From: Mixophyes australis
Lineage: Eukaryota; Chordata; Amphibia; Anura; Limnodynastidae
NCBI GenBank assembly: GCA_036250195.1
Contig: JAVHZZ010000010.1
Span: forward strand, 83,004,757 to 83,068,756
Direction of reading: 5' to 3'
Length of the DNA: 64,000 nt
The notes under the pieces were generated by a model. It was not told the DNA's origin and made no database searches. It worked only from the letters and a program-made list of their open reading frames with translations. Made by a program: the position numbers and the translations under genes. This document shows positions 19,130-31,852 of the stretch, one piece after another. Position 1 is the stretch's first letter. Every line of letters starts with the position of its first letter.

Positions 19130-19376
19130 GTGCTCACCATGGTTACACTGATTTTCTAATACTATTAAACACTGGCTGTTTTTTTCATGTAGCATACAAA
19201 TACTTGATAGCTTTATTTTTACACTGAAATTTAAAGTTGATCTAGGACATGCCCTACCCCAACTATAAATCTGTCCCCACATTTTAAATTTACCTCCCCC
19301 TCCAATGCAACATGGTTTTGCCCAGGTGCAAATTTACTCCTTTTTTATGCTTTACTCTCCTTAATGACTCAGGCCC
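19130..19376. mobile_element. MITE, family B (partial)
   Basis: It shares CTGTTTTTTTCATGTAGCA and CAACATGGTTTTGCCCAGGT with the copies at 14306 and 33054, and ends AATGACTCAGGCCC, an altered terminal repeat. The left end is not identifiable. Confidence 0.5.
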
Positions 19377-20161
19377 AGTGACTTTACATGATGTACAATA
19401 ATGTGATCATGTGAATATAGTGAACTATATATATATATTGTAATGTAATTATTTCCCTGTGCATATAGTTTGTGATAATATTCTATTTTATATAGTGATT
19501 TGGATTTGGTACATTGTGTGTCTGGTATATAGCATTCCAGAGCTGGCTGTTTATCCTGTATACAGAGCTCTAGATGCAGGACGCTGTGTACTCCATGCTG
19601 TGTAACTCTATTTGTGTCTCTGCCAGGCCTATTTGCATGAGAAATAAGCAAGCAGTTCAGGCTCTGACCCTGTGTCCTTTCAACAGTTCTGTGCTCGCAA
19701 GCTGCCTAATATCCAAATCCAGTGGTTCAGAGCTCAGACAATAGGGTCTCTTTCTTTGGGAACATAGGAGGCCAACAAGAGGAATTAAGACTTGTAGAAA
19801 GTCCAGTTACCCACAGGAATTTAGGATTGCAGGAAAGGTCATTAGCTAAGTATGTTAAATCTGTTGTGGAGGTGCTAACGGGTTAATAACTGGCCTATTG
19901 GGTGTTTTTGGATAATTTTATTGATAGATAACAAACACTAAATATTGAATTTTAACACCAATATGTCAAGGGCAAGATTCTACTCAGCAGCCCGTTAGGA
20001 ACATTTTAAAGGAAAATAAATGCAAGTGGCCCAGTGACCCAGCTCAAGGTAGAGCACTATGGATCCAGCCCAGGGGGCAGATGGTCCCTGCCCCCCCCAG
20101 CCCAGCTTGCCATTGGCGATGTAAATGTAATCTTTACACTGTGATGTAGTGACATACTCGC

Positions 20162-20838
20162 TGTCACGCCTGAGGATCTGTCTGTACCCGGATTGGGTTG
20201 TATCTCTGGAGCTGGACTGGTGACTACATGGACAAAGCTGGGTGGCCTGATAATGTTTTTCTGCATGTAGTGAAAGGACTGGGGCCGATGGTGATTACAC
20301 TAACAGAGGAGAGCAAACAGGAACTGGATTTCTGTAACCAGATTGCAGTAACTGGAATGGAACCAGACTTGAACCAGAATGCAGACTGCACTTTCAGAGC
20401 TGGACTATTAGCAAACCCGCAAACCCGGTTAGCATCTGAAATACAACATTGCACTGGCAACAGGTAAGGGCTCCAGGAAGTTCTTTTATAGTTGTTGTTG
20501 ATTCTTGATTGGAGACTGCGGTCAGCTGGGCAGAAGCAGCACTCTGAGTTGCTGAGATGGATCAGGTGACTATATCCAAGATGGCAGCTCTCATGAACTG
20601 GTTTTGGAGGTAATCTGAAATGGAGGCTGTTATTACCTGATTGGCTGAAAAGAATCATGTGACCGAATCCAAGATGGCCACACCCATGCTCTGATTCTGG
20701 AGGGATCTCTGGAGTGGAGACAGACTGGACAACATCTTACAGAGAGGTCTGAAACCAGCAGAACCTGAGGACTGCAGGGACAACTTGGAAAGGCAGCGAA
20801 GAGGTAAGTGACAGAACTTGAGAGCCTGGTGTGTGACA
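20162..20838. mobile_element. Candidate solo LTR
   Basis: The 677-bp segment starts TGTCAC and ends GTGACA (short inverted ends, TG...CA). It is flanked by CTCGC on the left and CTTGC on the right, a possible 5-bp target duplication with one mismatch. The interior repeats 'aagatggc' and 'actgga' words, as LTRs often do, but no clear TATA or AATAAA was found. Ty3-type or retroviral origin cannot be decided. Confidence 0.35.
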
Positions 20839-21856
20839 CTTGCCTACATTTTGGACCTCCCCTAGTGTAGCAGGAAGAGAGGCCATAAAGACATGAATCA
20901 CGTCATCCAGCGAGGATTAAGACATGAATCGCGCCAACAAGGTCACGCCAGACCCTCTTTACAAGAAGGAGAGGCGGGATCTGGGAGGAGCAGTGGTGTA
21001 AGAGGTGCAGTGTTTTGTTTTTTTTTCAGCAAATTGGCATCATATGTAATATTTAGATGTTACAAAGAAGGCAGGAGCAGAGCTGATCTCTGCCTCTTAA
21101 GAGGTGATGGAGGACGGAGGAGGGGAGAGAGCTGTGCTTTAATGATTAATCTCATTAACATATGTATGCACCCTGGCCCAGACCCAATTCTTCCACTACA
21201 CACACCCAGAGTAGATGCCACACAAAGCGACACCAAGGAGGCGAATATGGAGAAAAACAGAAATGCATCAATGCTCCATATTTGCCTCAGTACATAGACC
21301 CCGTAGTACAGACAGTATCACACATTATAAATCTTAATTGGACTGCACCACGTGTGCTGTTTGGAGGTATGTGTTTCATCCGCTATGGTATACAGGAGAA
21401 TAGTGCTATCATTGGTCTGATCCCCTTACTTGTCTGTCAATTCTTTCTTTTTAAATCTAATTATTATTTCTTTCTCTACTGTGCCTCTTTTAGGTCTGAT
21501 ATACATACATCTACTCTTTGGATCCCAAAAGTCTCTGAGGTTCTAATTTAAATGGGAACTCATCAAACATTCTTGTTATTTATTCCTTTCCATGTCCCTT
21601 AGGTATGGCAACAGATCTGCTGTGTAGATACCATAGTCATATATACCGGAGTCATATACAGCACACATTCTATATTACTAGATTAGGAGTTGCCATCAGG
21701 GGGTACAGGGGAGCCATATACATGGTGCAGCGGTATAAACCTTGGTAGCTCTCAGCCCCATTGCGCCACTTGGTTGTTACTTGTAGGGGAGAACACTGGG
21801 AATCAGTAACGAGCAAGCAATGGCCATGTGAATGATGAGTACATGGTGGAAGCTGC

Positions 21857-22724
21857 CATACACTAGCCACCAGATTGGAGGCCCTACCATACACTAGCCA
21901 TCAGATTGGAGGCCCTACCATACACTAGCCACCAGATTGGAGGCCCTACCATACACTAACCACTAGGTTGATAATCCTGCCATACACTAACCACCAGATT
22001 GGAGGCCCTACCATACACTAGCCACTAGGTTGATAATCCTGCCATACACTAGTCACCAGATTGGAGGCCCTACCATACACCAGCCACCAGATTGGAGGCC
22101 CTACCCTACACTAGACACCAGATTGGAGGCCCTACCATACACTAGCCACTAGGTTGATAATCCTGCCATACACTAACCACCAGATTGGAGGCCCTACCAT
22201 ACACTAGCCACCAGATTGGAGGCTCTACCATACACTAGCCACTAGGTTGATAATCCTGCCATACACTAGCCATCAGATTGGAGGCCCTACCATACACTAG
22301 TCACCAGATTGGAGGCCCTACCATACACTAGCCACCAGATTGGAGGCCCTACCATACACTAGACACCAGATTGGAGGCCCTACCATACACTAGCCACTAG
22401 GTTGATAATCCTGCCATACACTAACCACCAGATTGGAGGCCCTACCATACACTAGCCACTAGGTTGATAATCCTGCCATACACTAGCCACCAGATTGGAG
22501 GCCCTACCATACACTAGCCACTAGGTTGATAATCCTGCCATACACTAGCCACCAGATTGGAGGCCCTACCATACACTAGCCACCAGATTGGAGGCCCTAC
22601 CATACACTAGCCACCAGATTGGAGGCCCTACCATACACTAGACACCAGATTGGAGGCCCTACCATACACTAGCCACTAGGTTGATAATCCTGCCATACAT
22701 TAACCACCAGATTGGAAGCCATAG
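21857..22724. repeat. Minisatellite: 28 tandem 31-bp units of two types
   Basis: Exactly 28 head-to-tail units of 31 bp, with no insertion or deletion. Type A (20 units) reads CATACACTAGCCACCAGATT then GGAGGCCCTAC. Type B (8 units: numbers 4, 6, 10, 13, 18, 20, 22 and 27) differs in the second half, CTAGGTTGATAATCCTGC. Degenerate sequence continues to about 22,830. No coding frame runs through it and no promoter is nearby. Confidence 0.95.
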
Positions 22725-23246
22725 CATACACTCGCCATACATCCACATCCATATTGATAGTCCTGTCACACAATAGCTTCCCTATTGGAGGTCCCGCCAA
22801 ACACTAGTGTCAAGTCTCAAGGTCTCACTGTTGGTCTTACAGTTTGGGACTGTTTCACGGGGTGAACTGCTCCAATCACCAATTATATTGGGGTTTTTTG
22901 TAACTTGCCAACTTAATAGCTGAGTTCAGTTTCCTGTAACATCGTCCTGCCTCTTACATGCCCACACTTTGCTTTTAAATAAGCAGGAGATAGGCAGACA
23001 GCTGCCAATACTGTTGTTCCCAAGGACCAGGTCAGGTACATGATATAGGTGATATGAAGGTTCTGTTGGGGTTTGGGATAGTTCTAAAACCCAAGTTATG
23101 TTTATGATTAGAATTTAGACCTCGACAAGAGCAAACGCTTGGGGTAGGTGTAGATTAAGGATTTTACTAGTGTTAGAGTTATGTCAGGGCTATGATAAAA
23201 CTGGCAGAATAACATTTGATTGCTTTGTACACTGACTGGGAAGATT

Positions 23247-23429
23247 TAGGGGCAGATTTATCCCACCTTCCAAGAAAGGAAAAGTCAAGGTGTTGCCTTT
23301 AGCAACCAATCAGGTTCTAGCTATCATTTTGTAGACTGTGCTAGATAAATGATAGCTAGAAAATGATTGGTTGCTATGGCCAATACCTCCACTTTTCTGT
23401 TTTTGAAGGTTTGATAGATTGAGCCCTTA
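23247..23429. mobile_element. Foldback MITE, family A
   Basis: Both arms are present (AGCAACCAATCAGGTTCTAG ... GATTGGTTGCTATGG). The ends are divergent, so this is an older copy. Confidence 0.7.
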
Positions 23430-24265
23430 GAGTCACGAGCAACTTACTTTAAACAAGTGAATGCCCTATTTAAAAAAAAAAATGGTTGAGGGCTAATATA
23501 TATATATGCTCAATAATAATGTCCAAGATTTGGAGAAAGCTTCTTTGATCCCTTTATATAAAATGGCCCAGCATGTTTGTTTAATTGTGCTTGGTACTCA
23601 AACAGACGCAGCGGGCATCACTTCTAAACTAAGAACATGTAATGTCTTGTCTGCGTCCCAGTTTCCTACTTCAAATCAAAAGGATTCCTTGTGAAAAGAG
23701 AAGACAATAATCCAAGGAAGTTAGCATATCTAGAAGTCCGTGCATTCATTCTGTGCATTTGCTGGTCTGGCATTATAAAAAAATACATTGCAGGAAAATA
23801 TTTCTACGGCCTTATCAAAAGCAAGATGAGCCCACAGTTACGTTTTATTTATTTGTGGTTGTTGTGTGAAACTTAGTTACAAATGACCCAAACAAATTGA
23901 TTACTTTTATAGAGTGCATTCTCTATCATTAAACGTTTCCTAATTTTACACATGATCTCAAAGTCCATTTAAAAACACCAGATCATGTCAGTGTGACATT
24001 AGTACACAATTTGCATTATAATCAGAAATGTGTAACCCTTGATGTGCCTTCATACAGTTTAAAGGACTCCAAGTTACTGCTTCAAGTTAATGTGATAGTG
24101 ATATATAACACACAGGAAATATTATTTTTTATCATTTCTGTTGCAATTTTACATTTCTATCTAGTTTCCCTGCATTTTTGATATAAGGAAGAAAAACTGT
24201 GGACGTCTTTTACAAGTGATGCACAGAAAAGACAAATCAGAAAAGAGAATTAATGGGTAATATTT

Positions 24266-24266
<1 letters not shown>

Positions 24267-24302
<36 letters not shown>
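24267..24302. repeat. (TA)n microsatellite
   Basis: An almost pure TA run of about 18 units directly precedes the tail of the inverted SINE at 24308. Similar TA runs are at 34543-34570, 38752-38783, 41170-41203, 51819-51850 and 63427-63443. Confidence 0.9.
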
Positions 24303-24303
<1 letters not shown>

Positions 24304-24307
24304 CATA

Positions 24308-24616
24308 ATCATCACCATTTATTTATACGGCGCCACTGATACAGTAGCGCTGTACAGAGAGCTCACTCACATCAGTCCCTGTCCCATTGGAGCTTTACAG
24401 TCTAAATTCCCTAACATACATAAAGAGACAGACAAAGAGAGAGACTAGGGTTCATTTTGATAGCAGCCAATTAACCTACCAGTATGTTTTTGGAATGTGG
24501 GAGGAAACACACGCAAACACGGGGAGAACATACAAACTCCTCACAGATAAGGCCATGGTCGGGAATTGAACTCATGACCCCAGCGCTGTGAGGCAGAAGT
24601 GCTAGCCACTTAGCGC
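24308..24616 (-). mobile_element. tRNA-derived SINE
   Basis: The copy is inverted, with tail ATCATC...TTTATTTATACGGCGCCAC on the left. It then shows the complements of the conserved central segment and of the tRNA-like head (CATGACCCCAGCGCTGTGAGG, GCTAGCCACTTAG). The A-box end is lost. Confidence 0.75.
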
Positions 24617-24636
24617 GTGTGTGTGTATGTATATTT

Positions 24637-24722
24637 TAGAGAATAATACCTAGAATCCAATTGGTTGCTATGGGCAACATCTCAACTTTTCCTTTTTTAG
24701 AAGGTTTGCTAGCTCTACCCCT
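24637..24722. mobile_element. Foldback MITE, family A (half copy)
   Basis: Only the right arm is present (AATTGGTTGCTATGGGCAAC ... CTACCCC). Confidence 0.6.
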
Positions 24723-26681
24723 ATATACACACACATGGGGAAGAGTACAATAGTCAGCAAACACCAAGCCTAGTCGAGCTGCAATGTTTGCCTGATTAGT
24801 CGCTCTGATCATAAAAATGCGATATTTAGAATGTGAGTTCTGTGTATGTGTATAAGGTAAACTTTCAATATCAGAAAAAAATAATGTTTTGTATTTTTCT
24901 TGGTGACGTGAGATTAATGAAACCATATGATACCTTACAGTCAGGGTTGCCAGTCCTTGTATTGATAATTTTATTTAAAAATTAAACAATGGCAAATATT
25001 TTTTACTGATACATTTAAAATTATGTAAAAAATGTATTACAAAGTGTATCGGGATAAAATGTTAACCTGGGAAATTAAAACAGAGGCCTCTCAACCCCAT
25101 TTAAACCCAAAACTTTTGATGGGATGAATGCTATGCAAAATTTAGGGGCCTGTTTAACAATCATCTTCAAAAAGGATGATTTTTTTCTTTTTAATTGCCA
25201 CTTATCGCGGCGGCAACAATTCTCTTATTGCTGCAATTTATTAAAATCTCACAGAGGCAGCTGAGCGATACTGAGGTGCCCTGACGATACTGTCCTGGAG
25301 TGGTAAGGGTTAATGTGAAGAAACGGAGTCCCACTGGACTGAGGACTTTTTATTCATCACCCGTTTCTCATGGTTTAATGTACTTTTTAATCCTTGGCCC
25401 AATCTAAGTATATACACCAGAGCATCAGTGTATTATGTGTATTGTTATTTCATGTTATTAGGTACATTTTGGCCTTGTTATCTGCAATATTGTATGTATA
25501 AGAAATTTAAAGACTGCTCCCATATTGTGTAACAATAGCAGGACAGCAGAAGCCATATTGCATGACAGAATGGGAAGTCGTGTTAGCAAGGTAGTTGAGT
25601 TAGCAAAGAAAATTACCATTTGTCTCAAATGTCCATTGTTATGATGTGCTGCATAGATCTGAACTGTTAGTAATGAGAACAATGTCTGAGTGACTGTTAA
25701 GATAGTTAGCTGGGAGCCCAAGTTAATTAAGTCAACAAGTAATCTGAGAGGTCCGATGATGTGCAATGTGTCTCCACAGTACTATACTGGCTAAAATAGC
25801 ATTGGGAAATGTGTTAACATGTATCAATTTAAATGTTATTGTATCAAAATGTATCTCAGACTTAGATTGTGTAAGGCTGCAGATACAATGTGTCAAATGT
25901 CTTAATGTTTCACGCAAGTGTTACGTGTCATGTTATTCCCTGATGTAATATTGTAACCTTTTGTTAAGTGTATCCAGCCAAATAGTTAATTCAGTCAAGG
26001 CATTCCATTGTATATTCAAGGTAACAGAGACTGTATGTCTAACAGTTAAAGTGTCCACTTCTGCTGAATGGGCGAGGATTAGGACATCTTGACCCTACTA
26101 CCTGTTTAGACAGTCAAAAATATAAGGAGAGCAGAATGTCAGTAGATTCATTCTATCTTGGAGGAGCCTGGTGTATGTTTCACCAGCACAATGGACTCTG
26201 GGTCAGGCATTGTGGTGTTGTCGGAGGAAACCCTACCAGGACAGAGTCTGTGTGAGCCAGTAACCCAGGCTGGACGACATAGAAACTGTCTAGCTAAACG
26301 GTAGCGGTAATACTGCGGGAGGATAAGTCTCTGAAGGGCACTAAGATCGTTACTTTGAAGTGCTGACTGCAAGAGGTTGCTGGAGTCTACACTTTAGCAT
26401 TTACCCTGTGCCTTGTGAATGTCTTATGGTGTTGTGCTGTCATTATAAAAAATATTTTGGATAACTAAGAGTATTTTCCACACAGTTAACTTACCGCTTT
26501 CCTGGCCAGTCTCCACAGATGGCGATAACCGAAAAGGTTTTGTGGGGGTTCAAGTACAACTGCGATACTTGTTAATGTCACACAACGTGCAGGATATTAG
26601 TGGATGTCACAGTGCTAGACCTTGGGCTCGATTTCACTTGTGTTATCTGCATGCAGTTTGCTTATTCTCCTAGCATTCGTG
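24723..26681. other. Gene-free stretch with a possible LTR
   Basis: No host exon was found. A 1272-bp segment (25291-26562) is bounded by the same 6 bp, CGATAC, on both sides (25285-25290 and 26563-26568). It has TATA-like and retroviral-U5-like character near its right end, and could be a solo LTR. It starts TG but does not end CA, so the call is weak. The remainder is AT-rich without features. Confidence 0.25.
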
Positions 26682-26900
26682 CATACTTCCCCTACTCTCC
26701 CGGAATCTCAGGGAGTCCTCCGGGACTCGTAGGCAAACCTCCCGGATCCTAAAAAATGCAGAAATTCTGAATATTGGGAAGGGGGGGTTAATCATGTCAT
26801 TAAGCCTCATCCCCGCTACTCAATGCCGTGAATTTCAGCATTTTATCGTGGAGATGGAACTATGGAGTGGCGCAAAGACGTCCGTGGTCCTGGTAGACAC
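26682..26900. mobile_element. MITE, family D (left part)
   Basis: The left end CATACTTCCCCTACTCTCCC and CCCGG-rich subterminal sequence are present. The right terminus is not found, so the boundary is approximate. Confidence 0.45.
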
Positions 26901-28389
26901 ATACGTTGCAACTGTCCCTATTTTAGCAGGACAGTCCAGATTTTAGGGCTATGCCCTGTGGGTGGGAATGATGGGGGGGAAGGGAGATATATAATGGGCA
27001 GCCCTCTGAGGGCCTGGCCACATTGAGATTTAGAATTTAGAAGACCTGTAGAGCCTTCTAAAACAATGTAAACTCGATATGTAAATTTAGAACATTCAAC
27101 ATTATATTTCTGTAAATTTATGCAATGAGGATTGGCTGGATGTCTTTAAGACATTATTATGAAGTTAGACACATTTTCTGGCATGCTCTGAACAAATGCT
27201 CCTTTAAAATGGTCCTGATACAAGTTTATGGTGTGACAACTGAAGCACAAAATAACCAGGAAAATACATCTATGGTATAATCTTATCTGGTTGCATCTGC
27301 AAGTTGCTTAGTAAACTGTATGTTGCTGAAGTTCTTATAATTCGGTTTCTCATATACTTCCCTCTTCTATAAAAGGAAATTATACTCATACTAATTAGTA
27401 GTCATAGTAATCAACTGACCGCATATATATAAAGCATTGCAATCATTTCATACGCTGAGGGCTACAGAGCAAGCAAAAGGCATTATATTATTTCAAATAC
27501 CACATTCTGAAGATTGTACTTATAGATATAAAATGAATAGTTTAATAGTAATGTGCATGTTCGTCCCCGACGTGCATTCAGCACCTTGTTTCCTCTTGGT
27601 GGTTTCCCTTTAATGAAATTCTTCTTAAATGGTTGTGGTAGAGTTAGTTCTGCATTTACATGACATGGTAATAACTATCGGAATGCTGCAAGTTAGGGCT
27701 ATACTTGTGCTTGATCTGCCCTGGCTTCTGATAGTATGAATAGAAGGACTCTAGATTAATAACTGCAACCAGATAACTGTATCATATTGATTTTGGGCTC
27801 CACGATTTTGACAAAACCAACAGCTGATGTAAATAACATTCAGAGCAATAATTCCCATGTTGCCCCATGAAAACTGCGATCATAGACCATGAGCTTAAAT
27901 GAATGCAGACATGGATTAGAGGGTATTCTGCAGTAAAAGATGCACCATGGCAAACGTTTTTTGCAGTGAACTTGACTATCCTGAGTGTCAGGACTGCGCG
28001 TCCTAGTGGGTTCTTTGAAATCACCAAGGCGGACTGTTGCAAACAAAATGCAGCTGTATTTTATAATAGGCAGTACACGGTATGTGGATATAAGGTTCAC
28101 TAGATGGATGTTAATATTCACATAGAGCTAAGGACACAGTGGCTGGGTCTTTGGGTGAACCCTTCAAGGATCCCAGCAGCTCGGCCTCATAATCACCCCT
28201 CTAACGCAAGGTTGGGCAAGAGCAATGTCTTTTTGTTTTAGGCAGATATGCAAAGCCACTGAGTCCTATCGATTCATGGTTACAGTTTATACCTGGAATG
28301 GAGGCGCAGTTCCTAGTCACTAGGCCATGGACACCCTTCCAGTCCCCTGGTCACAGGTTATATTCCCTTCAATTTTCCCAAAACAATTT
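26901..28389. other. Gene-free stretch
   Basis: A short motif near 26905-26950 (CAACTGTCCCTATTTTAGCA, then GGACAGTCC) looks like the end of another dispersed repeat. Beyond that no gene or element could be supported. Confidence 0.3.
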
Positions 28390-28531
28390 GAGGGTAGATT
28401 TATCAAGCTTTCTAAAAAGGAGAAGTGGAGGTCTTGCCCATAGCAACCAGTCAGAGTCTAGCTATCATACTCTAGAACGTATTAGATAAATGATAGGTAG
28501 AATCTAAATTGGTTGCTATGGGCAAAATAGT
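28390..28531. mobile_element. Foldback MITE, family A
   Basis: The left arm is complete (GGGTAGATTTATCAAGC ... AGCAACCAGTCAGAG). The right arm stops after GGTTGCTATGGGCAAAATAG. Confidence 0.65.
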
Positions 28532-28867
28532 TAAGAACAGACTCTGTGATTTTACTATGACCAAGACATGTTACATGGAAATCTATAGAAGCTATAGTAA
28601 TACTATACCCTTTTGGATACCATTAGCTACTCCACAACACACGTAGCAAAATGAATTCAGGGGCTGTTGTGGGGCTTTTTGGAATTTGGACTAACAAAAC
28701 ATTTATGGTGAAACGCGCATGTAATGTAGTTGAATAATTCTAGTAAATTATTGCATTATTTTTCTTCTCACACTTTGACATACATTTTAAATCCTCCTAT
28801 TATGTAATGTTTATGTCAAATTTTATATTGGGACACAGCTGGCTAATTTGATTAAACTAAAAAGAAG

Positions 28868-29540
28868 TGTGGGATAAATTCAGCGCTATTGGTTCCTCAA
28901 AAGGCCAACAGATAGCTATATCCGATGAAGGATAGAAAAAAATTATAATAATATAGCAGAGTTACACCCTAATAATAACGTACAAATAGTCAGTCCGCTA
29001 AACAATCCTCTAATTATCACACTATAAAGTGCCGACAGCGCTCTCTTAATAGAGCTTCCGCGTTGTTCATATCAGCATGTAGATGTGTGAGTGGGAGGTG
29101 GTTCTGTTATTATTCATACATCCAATCCTTTTAATATGTCCAAATACACACACACAATCTTTAACAATAATTATAAAAAAACCGGTCACAATTCAAAAGG
29201 AGATGCGGTTGCTCATACGAGAAGGCAGAAGAAAATCACATGGAAAAGCTAGGTGGTAGTTCCGGATTATTAACACATGAGTTCTCTGTGAGGGTGTTCT
29301 CTTCCAGGATAGGCAGCCTGTTGTCCAATATACCACCGACGCGTTTCGACTGCTGAATGAGTGTTTACAAGGTAGTAAGATGGTACTCTTTGAGGTTCTA
29401 TATATACCTCTACTTCCTAGTTAATTTGATTGTCAGGGGCCACAAGCTGGTGACATAGTGATTCCAACCAAGGTCTCTCAGTAATATGTCCCAGTAAGTA
29501 CTTTATTTGTCTGGGCCCCATAAGTCTAGTCAAGTATAAA
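28868..29540. repeat. Unclassified interspersed repeat (GACGCGTTTCGAC motif)
   Basis: It carries CCACCGACGCGTTTCGACTG near 29333, a motif that recurs in non-coding amphibian repeats, and AT-rich blocks without any frame. Boundaries are approximate and the class unknown. Confidence 0.3.
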
Positions 29541-29548
29541 CAGTGCTA

Positions 29549-29723
29549 GGGGTAATTTTATCAAGCTGCGGGTTTGAAAAAGCGGAGATGTTGCCTATAG
29601 CAACCAATCAGATTCTAGTTATCATTTATTTAATACATTCTATAAAATGAAAGCTAGAATCTGATTGGTTGCTATAGGCAACATCTCCACTTTTTCAAAC
29701 CCGCAGCTTGATAAATTTACCCC
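29549..29723. mobile_element. Foldback MITE, family A (full)
   Basis: Best-preserved copy: GGGGTAATTTTATCAAGCTG at the left and CAGCTTGATAAATTTACCCC at the right. Nearly the whole 175 bp folds on itself, with the GTTGCCTATAGCAACC core in each arm. Confidence 0.85.
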
Positions 29724-30189
29724 GTAGACTCTATATCTATTTTTTGTTATTGCTGCAATGTTCTGTTATTGAAGTGAAACTATAGGTGGCAGCCATTTCT
29801 CTTGGTTACAGATTTCATAAAGTCACACTGATTGAAGATTTCATAAATTTAGTGAATGTGATAGATCAAGTAAGGGTTACAGATAATAAATAAACATATC
29901 ATTCAAAAAGTGCAAAACTGTGACCAAATAGGCCCCGCCCTAATTCACACATACTAAAGCCCAACCTACCCAATCTCTCTCATCCACACCTGTGTTAACT
30001 TGAGGTCGTGTCCATATAGTGGTCCACAAATTAGGACAGTCCCAATAGAATCAGGACTGTTGGAAGGTATAAATAAATGCTACCTTATACTGCAGAACAA
30101 AACTGTACATTTACACAAGAAGGTGCAGCAATACAAAAAAAAAAATCCAAAAACTATAGCACATATGTATGTAAACTGGTACAACTAAC

Positions 30190-30353
30190 TTTACTAAACT
30201 ACGGGTTTGAAAAAGTGGAGATTTTGCCTATAGCAACCAATCAGATCCTAGCTGTCATTTTGTAGAATGCACTAAATAAAAACTAGAATCTGATTGGTTG
30301 CTATAGGCAACATCTCCACTTTTTCAAACCCGCAGTTTAGTAAATATACCCCT
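30190..30353. mobile_element. Foldback MITE, family A (full)
   Basis: Both arms are complete (TTTACTAAACTACGGGTTTG ... CCGCAGTTTAGTAAATATAC). It lies only 470 bp from the previous copy. Confidence 0.85.
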
Positions 30354-31705
30354 TGATATTTGCATGTATTTTCTACACTACTAGAAAAATGACAGAACCT
30401 GATTTATTGCAGTTCACCAATTTCATAAATTTCACTAATATATCTCATCATTGCTCTCCAGGATGGGTAGGTCATTCTGGTCTACTGTATGATGGATTAT
30501 ATATAATTTTACCTCAGAAAAATTTATACATAAGCTCCAACTCATATTGATAAATACAAATAAGATTCTTTGTGCAGAATTACATACACCTGTGTGTTTT
30601 ACTGAATATTCATTGAAAAATGTGACAATAGCCTGTTTTTATGGACGCATTTCCCATTTGAAGATTTGGATTTACATTCCAAAATGTATAAACAGAACAC
30701 AGACAAATGTACTCCATGACTCCAGGTGCCTGTTTTTCCCAAAAATTATATTTGGCAGCTATTAAACCTAGTTCTAGTAACTGGTGCACCAGAAAATTTA
30801 ATAATATGAAAACCCTATTAATCTAATTATGAGTTACCGGTACGTTTGTCATGAAAGAGTTAAGTCTTTTGTACAATTCTCTCTGCAGTCTACAGCTGTT
30901 TATTTAAAAAAAAAATCCTACATATTTGGATCTACTTTCAGATTAAAAAAAATGAGAGCTAAACTATTAAAGAGCAAGTGGTTTTCACGGAGTCACAGGC
31001 AAAGTACAATGGACTATGTGTGCTGTCTGGGGAACTATTGGGGGTTAGATTATTGGGCAAATTATGTAATGAGAACATGGCTGTTTTTAGCAGTGTTTGT
31101 GCTCATTGTAATTAATTTGTACATATTTGATAACAATTTACTGTAATGGAATTCATTATATCTTGTATGTATCTCTATTTTAAAACACATATGCTTCATA
31201 ATAATTCTATAGGTATTGGACAATAAATGTAAAGATATGGATAAATAAGGGACACCAAGCATATTAAAAGCAGGGACGTCCACACAGACGAGGTTCATGT
31301 GTTAATTAAGTAAATAGCACTCCACCATGGGCCGTGGCGGACTTAAGACTTTTTTAGGAGGGTGTGGGGGGGGGGGGGGGGGTATTTAGCATATCCCCCT
31401 CCCCCTTCACTCTGATTGGTGGGCCCTGCTCATTTCTTCACTTTTAATGGACCTGGCGGCTGAGAAACAGACAGAAGATGCCACTCAGTCGCTACAAATG
31501 TGTTTAAAACATAATCGAGCAACCAGACAGGACCATCTATCAGGCAGACGTATGTAATGTACATATAGTGTGTGTGTGGGAGGGGGATTGCTGTGAACCT
31601 TTCCCCCCCCTGGATCCGTCACTGGATCAGGGTCAGCTATAAAACTGCTGGACTCACTGGGTTACCTACAACTATGGCTAGCATGGCTGTAAGATGATGT
31701 CTTAG
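30354..31705. other. Gene-free stretch
   Basis: No exon is seen. About 31,325-31,620 is a G/C-tract-rich repeat fragment (G12 run near 31368, TGGATCCGTCACTGGATC at its right side). Confidence 0.3.
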
Positions 31706-31852
31706 GGGTATATTTACTAAACTGCGGGTTTGAAAAAGTGGAGATGTTGCCTATAGCAACCAATCAGATTCTAGCTGTCATTTTGGAGAATGCAATAAAT
31801 AAATGAAAAACTAGAATATGATTGGTTGCTATAGGCAACATATCCACTTTTT
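31706..31852. mobile_element. Foldback MITE, family A
   Basis: The left arm is complete. The right arm is truncated after ATATCCACTTTTT. Confidence 0.75.

Noticed and set aside
21857..22724. CRISPR-like regular repeats
   Set aside because: The 31-bp units are directly adjacent with no unique spacers, there are no cas genes, and the setting is a vertebrate genome. It is a minisatellite.
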